Shown one piece after another: positions 25,201 through 36,600 of a stretch of DNA of 60,000 nt. The DNA comes from Nymphaea colorata (lineage: Eukaryota > Streptophyta > Magnoliopsida > Nymphaeales > Nymphaeaceae). The stretch covers positions 15,737,858 to 15,797,857 of the forward strand of contig NC_045144.1 of NCBI RefSeq assembly GCF_008831285.2, read 5' to 3'. Numbering within the stretch: position 1 is the stretch's first letter; the number at the start of each line of letters is the position of its first letter. The notes beneath the pieces were generated by a model. That model did no database searches. It was given only the letters and a program-made list of their open reading frames with translations, and was not told the origin of the DNA. The position numbers and the translations under genes are program-made.

Positions 25201-25645
25201 CAAAATTGAAAGGACAACATGCTGCCCAACCAGAATTTATCATTTGGCTGGATGTACTTGAATGAGATGCATTCGGTCGACATAGATCTACTTGGCTGCA
25301 TTTGGTAAAGAAATCTGGACCCAGCTAAAGGAATTTTGATCGTAGTCCAAAATCTAATACCTGATTACACATAAATGTTCATCTTAAACTAGTTGGATCT
25401 AATTTTAGTAAAAAAAAAAGGGGGACCAAAAACCAAGTATAGGTTTGAGCATAATTATCTCTGGTAAGTTAAAACATTTCAAGGATGGTAGGGCTGACTC
25501 AAATATGAGCAGTTTACAACAATATAAGTAAATATTTGAAGCTAAGAAACATCAATGACAAATATTTGCCAACATGGATTGACCAAACGATTTGGTCTTT
25601 CCAACAAAGGAGTCTTGGTTGCATTGGTTGCGTTTTTTTTTTAAC

Positions 25646-25741
25646 TCAACGTAGCGCAATTGGGTGGCAAGGCGATTTACTTCAAGTGCTTCATTGTTTG
25701 AATCCCGCAGCCATTGTCACGCTTTAGTATGTTATTTTTTT
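25646..25741 (+). mobile_element. candidate tRNA-derived SINE fragment
   Basis: TAGCGCAATTGGGTGGCAAG resembles a tRNA A-box region and is followed about 32 bases later by GTTTGAATCCCGC, which resembles a B box. A T-run ends the unit near 25741. No cloverleaf can be closed, so it is not a functional tRNA. With one copy in the window the SINE reading is tentative. Confidence 0.4.
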
Positions 25742-25931
25742 GAGCTGCCAGCATAACTCTCGAGTTAACAAATATATCATAGGTCCATCAAGACTTTAAG
25801 CAAACTAAAGCCTGCCATGGAGGCATAAAGATATGACATGACGCTTTTAGGTCAAAGATGGTTTCAAAAAAAAAAACTATTAAACTTTTTTTAGTGTCAA
25901 ATAAATTATATGTTATTTGGAATCAAATATT

Positions 25932-26045
25932 TAGATGGAATTGTTTTCGTTTTCAAGAGGACAAAAACTATGGACTTTTTTTTAAGTATCAAATAAGTCC
26001 TATACTTTTGGAGTTAAATATTTAGATGGGATTGTTTTCGTTGTG
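25932..26045. repeat. degenerate tandem repeat, about 91 bp
   Basis: TTTAGATGGAATTGTTTTCG near 25930 recurs as TTTAGATGGGATTGTTTTCG near 26021, with weaker similarity in between (AAACTATnnACTTTTTTTnAGT). It is a diverged local duplication. Confidence 0.6.
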
Positions 26046-26651
26046 GTCATCTGAAAATGCCAACTGGATTGATTACTCCGTGTCCGTTTTTTTTTTTTTA
26101 ATTTATATATACAAAGAAAACTTGAACTTGAACTTGAACGTTCAGGTCTTAGATTCCTACTCTGTACCCTATAAGGTGACTGCTCCAAAGGAAAATTTTT
26201 GCCTTTTAAGAAACGAAGAAAAGTGAGGAGCACCTGCATTTTTGTTCGGACCAGAAGCCATCCTTTCATCGCGAACGCCACTTCTGCCCAACTCTTTCGT
26301 ATTCGTATCAACATTGAAGATATTCTGCTACCATCAGGGCGAGCCGGTACAGGCGTCATGTCAGGAACACGAATCCAAATACGTTGCCCTTGAAATTCCT
26401 CCATTGAAGCTTTCATTTGCAGCGTCCAACGACAAGTAAGAACCATTGGCCCATCGGCCACCCAACGGCTTATCATCCCCGAACTCTCCTCTGAAGGGCA
26501 CGATGCTGCAGGTTAGGTTTCCCCTCGGTCCGAGAGAGGCGTTTGCTAGGAATCCTTCGATGCGTATCGTTTGATCGATCATCTCCTTCCGGATCCGTAG
26601 GCAACCATTCGTTGGAGGTTTCCATCCCGTTGGAGAGAGAGCGCCACTCAA
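26000..26651 (-). other. unassigned overlapping ORF pair (158 and 96 codons)
   Basis: Two minus-strand ORFs, 26361-26651 and 26000-26476, overlap in different frames over about 115 bases in a locally GC-richer patch. Peptides such as RIWIRVPDMTPVPARPDG look protein-like but I do not recognise a family. They might be one gene fragment with a frameshift or a piece of a LINE-type element. No flanking splice sites or domain supports a working gene. Confidence 0.3.
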
Positions 26652-27761
26652 TTAGGTTTGGTTTGCATTTTCAAACGCTTTTTTACTGGCAAGCGTGCTT
26701 CTAATCAAATTTGTTTACTGAAAAAATGAGTTTCCCATGGTTTACCCATTAAAGTTGGTGTGCAATCTAAGATTGATTCTTCACTCATAATGAACACAAC
26801 GACAAATAGTTAGTAGGGCATAATGAACAAATCTATGAGCTTAAATTTTGAAACTGCTTGCGATACAATTCTTTCTAGAACCTGTACGAAATTTTTTTGT
26901 TCCTACTATCTATGCTGGGGATAGTTCAAATTTTTATATTTTCATATTTTTAATTCATCTCGGCCATCTCGGCTCTTATAAATATGTGCAAAACACCCTT
27001 TCATTATGAATAAATTCTTTTGAGCACATTCTATTATGAAAAGATGAATATAAATGGAGCCATGAACTGTTGTTTTAATGCTTCCGATACCCACTCATGC
27101 AAGCGATGCTGCGATAGTTACTAAGTTAATTATGTACGTAGTACCTTCTTATAATCTGAAACGAGCGCGCAATCATGAGAAATAAGTCAAGCTCCAACTG
27201 CCTGCATTGTTCTACCTTAGAACGAACCAATATATAAATAAAGCCTTCATGATTTTTTGCTGTAGAAAAATAAGATTATAACGTTTGTTTCTTAGGTATT
27301 AGATGTTTATCTTGAGTGGATACAACCCACACCTATGATTTTCACCTCATTGGCTCTGTATCTTCATTACAATTAAATATTTTCAGTATACACTACAATT
27401 TTCATAATCCTTTTCAAGTCCAAACCTGTTTGTTCAGTGCGAATGGGTTGTGTAACAAGTTTCAAAAACATTACAGGAATTCAATGTAATCAGATCTTTC
27501 TGTAGCTGTAGAATTCATAAGCTGCCACCAAAACAAAAACTCATGCTCGAAGGATTCACATCCGTATATCAATAGAATATGCCACAGAGAGCTCATTAAA
27601 CACGAGTCTTCCATCAGATCGATTACGTGGAGATCGTTTTCTATTTCTACCTTCCTGTAGCTTCTTTTCCCATATTCCACATTTACAGAAACGAACTCAA
27701 TGCATGGGGAGAAGCAAATACCCCTCAGTTATGTACAACCTGAGAAGTTATCTCATATGTG
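26652..27761. other. 3' flank of the callose synthase gene
   Basis: No gene seen. The part near 27761 should hold the 3' UTR of the callose synthase transcript on the minus strand; its polyadenylation site could not be placed. Confidence 0.5.
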
Positions 27762-27882
27762 CTATCCTTTTTTTCCGACAGAATCCTTGAGATCTGAAGG
27801 CCCCTTATGTACAACCTGAGAAGCTATCTCATATGTGCTATCCTTTTTTCCCGCCAGAATCCTTGAGATCTGCAGGCCCCTG
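27731..27882 (-). repeat. 76-bp tandem duplication in the last callose synthase exon
   Basis: Positions 27731-27806 and 27807-27882 are adjacent copies of one 76-bp unit with 4 internal mismatches. 76 is not a multiple of 3, so the second copy read on the minus strand is out of frame. The tail changes from a predicted ...SQVVHN-stop to ...[19 protein letters not shown]-stop. The truncated relative at 19.1 kb has only one copy. Confidence 0.95.
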
Positions 27883-29673
27883 CTGAAGGCTTGATTGAAA
27901 AGTAAGCGAGTCTGGAACTCTGACATGAAAGGGAACCATGAGAGAACCGCGATGGGTGCAAATATTATGAGCCCCATTATATACTCATATGTCCTCGCAA
28001 GCTCCTTAATGGATTCCCACAATCCAATTTTTCGAACCACTGGCCTGCAAGCTGGGCCAATCTGATAGACAGACCAGTATTAGCATATGTCAATCAAAAG
28101 CTCGTTAGACATATAAATGGATCAAATTCATAGACAAACATGAGAAAAATGAAAAGGAAGTATCCAACAGAAAGAAAAAGAACACAGAATACCCACAAGC
28201 AAAAAGGCCCATCCTGTTGGCAGGAAACCAAGCAAGGCAGCAAACACGTCTGCAATGGTAAGGCCACAAACTACGAACAAGACAGTGAGAACAGAGACGA
28301 ATCCAAGGAAAAGAAGTGCTTTCAAAATCCTGAACATGAGCTGAAAGTCGGTACCAAACTTTCTTCTACCCATTGATACCATCTGGCAACAAAAATTCAA
28401 TTGAAATTGTCTTAAAATGAAAATCAAAATCGTCACAGAAAGCTAAATGAAGGTGTCTTTCCCATATAATTGTCCTTAGAAGCGAGGTCAGAGTCCAATC
28501 ATGATCAAACAAATATATCAATGTAATCCATTTTCAAGTTCCTAGTTCTCAGGCATTATTTTCATCATGCTTCCTACATTCTGTAAACTGTAACCAGATG
28601 AACTTCACCCTTTTATTACAGCGAACTCATTTCATATATTCCAACCACATGCTTCAAGAAAATATCTGCAGAACAAAAAAATATGAATATGTCATGTCAA
28701 TCAAACAAATTCATCAGACATAAATACCTTTAAGACCAATAAAACAGTCGCCATAACCAGCCATGACAGCCCATAAACCTGGCAAAATAGAAATAAGTTT
28801 CAGCAGACAAAAAATGGAAATGTGAAACAAATGTATTTGGTCCTGTCAAGGAATCACTGCATTCACACAACTTACTAGAATACTCTTGTTGTGGTGGGCT
28901 ATGTTGAGATGATAAACAATGCCATACTGATAGATGAAGAAGCGCAATGCCAGAAGTATCTCCAGCAGACGCCCTCTCATATCTGTATATTTCAGGTGAA
29001 CTTGTTCCTCTTCCCACCAGGATTCCCAACTCTTATCTGCTTGAATACCAATACCCCCACGATTTCCAACCCACCGTGTCCAATCTGTGAAATCATCTAC
29101 TGTTTTCTGCCATTCAAACCCTGACGGATTGAACACAGAAGGTGCAAACAACCAAGATGCAACCAAGAACCACATAGAGAACGTTACAAAAAGATAAACA
29201 TTTGAAGTCGAATATGATGTGCCGTAAACCTGATAAACAATCAACAATATCATTAATTCAAGTCCTTTAACAAAGTGGCTGCGTGAATACATCCGGTAAT
29301 TAGCAGCAAATTTTAGATGCTCCACTCCAAACCCACGGCCAGTAGGTCTGTATTTGGCACCGCCATGCAATATTGTCCTGCCATAATAATGGGCTTTTGT
29401 TCCAAGCTGGAAGGTGAAGAAAACAGGGGCTAGCTGCAACTGCATGATGATAAATTCGCCAATAGCAGTACGAAATCCTTTCTCAAGTCCAATCTCCATT
29501 ACCATAGGCAGTACAAGCAATAAACCAAGCTGAAAGACAGATTGAGTAGCCAAAGCAGATTCAAGAGCTTTGCTTTGCTGGCTGTTTGTATGCCTTAATA
29601 ATTCTTTTTCCAGGCCACTCAACACCAAATATAAGCGTCCATAAAGGAAAACATAGACAATCAGCACAGTCAC
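27762..29673 (-). CDS. CALS7: callose synthase segment 3: C-terminal membrane cluster
   Basis: Exons in transcript order: 28876-29673, 28728-28778, 28197-28382, 27762-28061 (stop TAG at the left end). They give residues 1135-1578 of the visible part. The large exon carries [67 protein letters not shown] and [15 protein letters not shown], then more membrane spans and the conserved [12 protein letters not shown] end. The usual RGFVVFHAKFAENYR block reads [15 protein letters not shown] here, an unusual change in a very conserved place. The last 13 residues come from a frame-shifting 76-bp duplication. The donor after 28197 is GTGGGT, canonical but weak. Confidence 0.94.
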
Positions 29674-32600
29674 CTAGGAGAGATTTGAATATTAGACTAT
29701 ATCACAAATGTCAAAAAATTAGATAAGAAATTGCATCCATATTCGAGATGGTCAAAATGTATAGTCTGGGACACAACATATGCTAACGCAATAAGCGCAT
29801 AAAGCACTCTCCTATGGTTCAAGAGATGAAAGAACTGTGGCCTCTAATCAGGTCCTTACCCAGGCCATCTTTCGAAGTACAATGAACCATATATATCCCA
29901 TAAGTTTCATAGCAAAGATAAACAAAACATACCATGCTACTGAAGTAAAATCCAACTGTTGTGAAGTAGAATGATAACATCCTGTAGAAGTCAAAGCGGC
30001 GGCCTAATCTGTAAACATCACGGCTCAGAGTCTGTTCTCCATTTCCATTGGAGACCTTTGCTTCAAAGAGTGAAATCTGATTCATTCCAACATCACGACC
30101 CTTTCCAACTTGGATATATTCATGATGAGTAATATTTCCTCCACGAAGTGTGGAATTGTACCCTATGCAATTGTAGATCGTTAACAACTTAACATCATAA
30201 ATTTAAATTAAGCAGAAACAACCTCATAAACAAGAGACGCACATATTACCTGAAAATATGTCCTCACTCAAATTGATCCCTTTTGAAGCTTTGCTTATGC
30301 CACCTCTTGTTAGGTGAAATATCCTATCAAAAATATCAGGATGGCCATAGTGGAAGCGTACTCTGAAATGACATCCCAAATCAATTCAAGGACAGGTATG
30401 TAATCTATAAAAATAAAAATGCATCAACAGAGAAATTCCATGATTCTAAGCAATGCTCCTATTGGGCATGCCAAGCAACATGGTCTAAGCAGTACTCCTA
30501 TGGGCACACCAAGCAACACCACAACTTCAGGAAATTTTTCCTGGTACTGCTACATTTGTCTGAGATTCATCCACACTGTAAAAGCATGAGTAAAGAACAG
30601 AATTCCAACGTCAAGAATATAAAAAAGATGGATAGGCATTACGCCTCAGCCATGCAAATGCACGTCACCCAGGAGTATTCCCAATCTAAAACACTAAATT
30701 GGGACCACAAGAAATAGAGGAAATTGCTTCTTTAAGCTTCATGATCTTAAAAAAAAAAAAAAAAAAGAAAAATTTCTCTTCTAATTTCTCTTCTATGCAT
30801 GTCAAGGATTTTTAGATGAGGACTAACATTCACTATAGAGGAAGGATGAGAAAATATGTACATCTTCAAGGAAGACCCCTTCTATTCATGTTCTTTTGTC
30901 TTGACGCCATCATTGGAGTCTACTAAGCCTATTTCTTGTATGGGTGTCTCCAATGTGTATAAATATAATAAGTCAAACTTTGGAATGAATATCTTGGTCA
31001 TCACGGGTGCTCCTTTCATGAAAAGCTTGTCCGATGCATCACAGACATAAATTCCACGAATCCCACCATTAAATTTTGATGAAAACAATTGCTCAAGTTG
31101 TCAATTATGTAACAGAATGGTGTCACAGTTCAATTAAATAAATAAAAGAACTTCAAGACCGACTAAAATCATTCTCCAAATGTGGAAGTCCATTATGTAA
31201 TTTTTTTCACTAATGAATACTCTCATTAAACTTAAAATCGTCTGGGCGCATGCTATTTACTACTGATCACCACGACAACATAGTTTCAAAAGAGAGAAAT
31301 GCAAACACCTTTTCTTATTTTTTGGGTGAAAGAAATGTAATGCAACTGATGAAATCTCCATTAACATAACATATAACAGAACAAGATATGAAAGAACGCA
31401 GCAGAAACCATGTTGAGAGTTGAAACGGTTAAATAGATGCATGTCCCCTTCTTAATAAATATGCAAAATCTGTTTTATGTCAGGTTTTGAAGCAATTCCA
31501 TGCTTCAAAATGCACTAGAGAACCACCTAGATGTGCTTTTTAGTTTTTCCTTTCCCAGCGAGTTTTCCAACTCTTAGAAGTGATACCTATGCAAATATCC
31601 GATTTCTTTATTTTTGCATATTCAAATAATGATACCTATGTAGCATATTCAAATAGAGATATAATATTAAAGTCTCAATTTGAAAGCTTAAAGTGGGTGC
31701 ATGCATGAATAAGCACCAAAAAAATACAGCTGAATGACAGAAACAATCAAAGTGCCAAAGCTATAAAGTTAGATGGAATGTAGTTGATGAAAGTTTATCA
31801 CATGTTGGAAGAAGAAAGTTCATAAAATGAAAGCAGATGCAGCTGCTTGCTGATGTCATTGTCATGTGCCATATGAGAAGATAATAACTAGGAATCATAT
31901 GAGTGAAGGATACATTACTTGAGTGGATTTGCTAAAACTCGCTGTCCAATAGTTACAAAACTTGTTTCTTGATTTGACATGAACCACGCAAGAGATGAAA
32001 CACTGTAACACAAGAAAAAGGTCAAAAGCATTGATTATATCAAAAAGTTCAGGAAAGGAATAATTGAGCTGCAGCAAGTTGTTCTTCATAAACATAGAGA
32101 CAAGCTTCCTTCTACATAATGAAAAGTTAAAAGTGCTAAACGAATTGTTGAAGAAGCACTCAATGCTAGAGGTCTACTTGAAGTAAAAGAGGTTCTACAA
32201 CTCAATAGGAAGGGAAGGGGGGAAGAAACGCCACATGATGAATTCCTCATGAGTATCATTATTTTATTATTGGTTAGAGTATAGATGTAGAAGTTTAACA
32301 AGACAATCTTTAACAAAAACATTAAAATGCATCCAGGAACTGCATCCACTCAAATTCTAAGAATCAAAAGGTAAATATGTAATGCTGATAGACATCAGAT
32401 TAAAGGATCAATCCAGCCACAAAACTCAGGCACACTTTGAGTGCCAGTCGTAGACAGTTTTTACAAGGTGCGGACAACTTTAAACATTTAGACAAATTGG
32501 CACTTGTATAGGAGAGGGTTTTAACATAGAAGGGTGGCTCACTAGTCTCTTTTTAAAACCAAAGGAGAGAGAGCCTGGATCTCTTGGTACGACCTATTAC

Positions 32601-33588
32601 CTGATGTCTGTAGACCCTTTTAAGATGCGCAAACTACAGCTATGTCTTGCCTAAAATGACATATAAAGTAAAGATCGACTATGCAACACTAAAACCATGT
32701 TAGAAACCTGGATTTAGCGCTGAACAAAGCTTTAAAAAACCAGCTTTGGTGTCAGTAGGTTTTTAACATGGTGTTTAGCATTACTACATGGTAATAAGTA
32801 AAAAATGCACAATTTCATATAAGAAAATTCCTATTTACAATGAACACACTTCTACAATCCGATAGAAATGGTTGAGCTATCAAGCTTCCATTACAACAAA
32901 AAAAGTTCATCTTTAACAATGCCAGTGCATGAAAAGCCGGATCTGAAACCAGCCCTAAGATAATCTGCCTGCCTGACATAAGCAAGCAAGTATCGAGATA
33001 CCACAGAATCCAAGTCAAGGAACTTGGTTACTGCCAACCACAGAATCCAAGTCGAGGAACTGGCTAGCTTACTTGACATCAGGATAACTTTTTTTCAAAA
33101 GAAAAATTTTGCACAATTAGTGTACAAACTAAAACGATTAAAACCTATAGAGAGTGTTATAAAAAACATGCTACAAAATGCAAAAAATAAACTTCGTAGC
33201 ATAGGGCATGCTGAAATGCTTCACCACACAGTTAAATAGCACAAATCAGAAAAAGAAAAAGACATATGTCACATAGCATGCAATAGCCTACAAGATTAAG
33301 TGTGCCTAACAAATGAGAGCAACCTCTTTTTTTTTTTTTTCCTTTTTTCTTTTTCCAAATAGGGTTAGATCCCACCATTGACCAACATTTAGCTTACTAG
33401 TCTACAAAAATCTCAAATTAAGGGGTAGTTGCAATTGAACTAGGGCCACCCTTTTGTCTTTCTCATTCATTGGATGCAACTCCACCCACGAGTTTCCTCC
33501 AACTCACATCTGCCAGGATGTTGGCAAGTGTCTAGCAAGACACAAACACTCCCTCCTTTTCTTTCTACCTTTTTCCCTCTTTTTTCAT

Positions 33589-33619
<31 letters not shown>

Positions 33620-36600
33620 TTCTTTCCTTTTTTTCTCTTCTTTCTTTTATCCTATTGCCGTCATATATTTGAAGCAAGTTTTTTAGATCAAAACTTAGTT
33701 GAGAATATGATCACTTATAAAGTTTGTGATGTTTTCAACTTGGGAAGGCATATTCTATTATTCTACTATTCATTGATCATTCTTATACTTAATGGTTCTA
33801 GCTTCTTTGTACTAGACTATGATTTGTTTGATTTCTATTTTTCATTTTTTGAAAAATATTAATGTTTTAAGCTTGGAGCCTTATGCCTCACTTGATAGCT
33901 GGCATTGCACTATGTTATGCCTCAATGCTGTTGAAAACATTGTGTACACATAAGATTATGGAGAATCGCTTAAAAATCAAGAAATTTGTTGTTTGAGGTT
34001 GGTGTTGAAGTCGACTGTCAAAAACGTCCTTTTGAAATGAGTTCTAGTGAAGCAAGACTCAGACATGGAGCCCAGGATGACATTTCCCACTTAAGCTGTC
34101 AGGCATCTAAGTAGTGTATCTAGGCACTAGATCTGAGTTAAGCAGCCCATACAGCACCGCGTTCTGCTTTTCACTACATTGGAATATGACTAGTAGAAGA
34201 GACTAGAGAAGCTAAAATATGATTCATCAATAACTACATGAATTGTAAATTAGACCAACTATACCCAAGCTGAAACAATAATGACATCACCCTTTTCGCT
34301 GTTAAAATTTCAAAAAAAAAAATGCTCACCTTCCAGTAAAGATATGTTCTCTCAGTCCTAATATCGTTGGTGGTTTTAGTCCATGAGGTTTCGAGAATTC
34401 TTGCAAAACATTTCTCATTTTGAAAGCTTCTTCAAGGTAATTATCCTACAAGCAAGAAATACAGAATGAGAACGAAGTAGAACAGCTTATTGCTTAAGCT
34501 TTTCAAACATGCATACCTGGTTCATGTCAATAGTTTGCAGTGCCTCTCCACGTGTGAAAATTATTGCATGGTTTTGATTTTCAGGTTTCCCTTCACCAAT
34601 AATTGGAGAACCAGGCAACTTGATGCGATAAATTTCCTAAAGATTCATCCAGATACAAATAGGCAATAAAGAATCTCAAATACAGTTCAACATAACCATA
34701 TAGTGCACTCGAGCTTGCAAAATGACAAAAGTACATACATTTGGAGGATCATATTGAAAGGGAACTGTTTAAGCTCTAAGAAGAAGAGAAAAAAATAAAC
34801 AATAGAAGCTGTTAATGATGCAGAGACAAGGACATACTACAGTATGAAACAAGGACAAGTATGCCCGTATTACATGCCAAGCACACCAAGTTGAAGTTAC
34901 TGGACATGATGAAGAAGAGAGAATAATATATCAAGCAAAGGAAGCTTCCATCTCTCTTATTTTGGAGTATCAGGTCCTTCTAGCATATGATTCTCAATTA
35001 AGGAAGCCCTAATTTCTAAGTACAAACTTACAAGAACTCTCATATCTCTATGATCAGTGTTATCTGTCGTACGATGCAGGTATCGTACGATATGGACGAT
35101 ACACCCCCGTATCGTACGATACGGCGGAAAACATAAAAAGGGGCCCGACAGCCCTTTTTGCGTTATGTTTTAAAGTTTAAACACTCCTCCATCTCTTCTT
35201 GTGTCTAAAGACTCCAAGAGACTTGGGAGGGAGAGATTTTGCCCATTTTCATTAAAAATCACTGAGGATTCATCGATTTGGGAGATATTCTCGTTGAATC
35301 ATGAAAGATGATAACTATATGTTTTGAACTTATGAAATTGTGATGTAATCTAAGTCGTAAGACTCCAAGTCCTAAGACTCTAAGTCTTAAGATTTTATAA
35401 AATTTTCAAGTTTAAAATTGTGATGGATGCTTATTATGTTATTTTGAACCTCTGATTTCTTATGTTTGAATGTGTTGTTGATATACATGAATGTTACTTA
35501 TGTATGATAATGTTTTTTATATTGAATACATTTTTCTTGATTTTTGATTTCTTGTTTATTTTTTTTAGGATTTTTAGGATTTTTCTCTTTTTTTAATATT
35601 TTTTAAATTAAAAAATATTAATTTTATGATACGCTATGCTACATTTGTGATACATTACGACGTATAGGTCGGCCCCACCAATACGCGTTACGCTACACCT
35701 TTCACAACATTGTCCATGATAGTTCCACTGTGTTGAAGAAGAAGACTACACTACAAAGAGCTCCATGCTCCTGGCTAAGGGCCCAAGCTTAAGTATCGCG
35801 TGCAAAGTTCACTTGTTTTCAGCCTGCTTCAAGCTTGGGAAAATAGACAAAAAACTCACGCACCTGCCCTAGCTCAACCTTGCAAATGAACCTTGTCTCA
35901 ATACATAAATAACTTTAAGCATGTTCAGTAATGCTTCTTTGAGTTTGTATTTGTGTCACACAGATACTCCATTTTGATTCCAACACTTATTGTGGTAACC
36001 GGTTATGTGATTTGGATTGGATCCCATTTGGGTCGGACCCAGATAAGGCTATAAATAGATTGAAGGCTTGAAGGTCTTAGTAGGGAGGTATCTGGTAATA
36101 GAAGGTCATTTCCTCTGGGAGGAGAGAACCCTAATCGCGGATCAGCGTCAACTTGGGTAAGTTTTGAGGTTTTTTATCTGTGTGTGCATTGCTCTTGCAA
36201 GTACCTTGTTAGTTGGTGGCTAACAAATGGTATGAGAGCCGGTTCTAAGGGTGCAGTCGGCAAACATTGTAAATGCACGATTGGAGAAGATGGAGATTTC
36301 ATCAGCAAGGATTTACCAAACAACAAAAGGCTTGAACGAGATGTGGGGGACGATAATAGCATACATACTACAAGCAGATGCGTCTGAAGCTTAAAGAGGT
36401 TCTTGGTAAGAACTGAACGATGATGCTCTTTCAAGAAGGGGAGTTCACGCACAACTAAGGACTAATTCAAAACCTTCCAACACTGGACTTGAAGAAGACG
36501 ATAATCATATCTCAACCTTGAGAGAGAATGCAAACCAGAGAGATGTCAACCGTGGATTTGCTACCACAAGGCGGGATGATGGAGACATTATTTCTCCATT

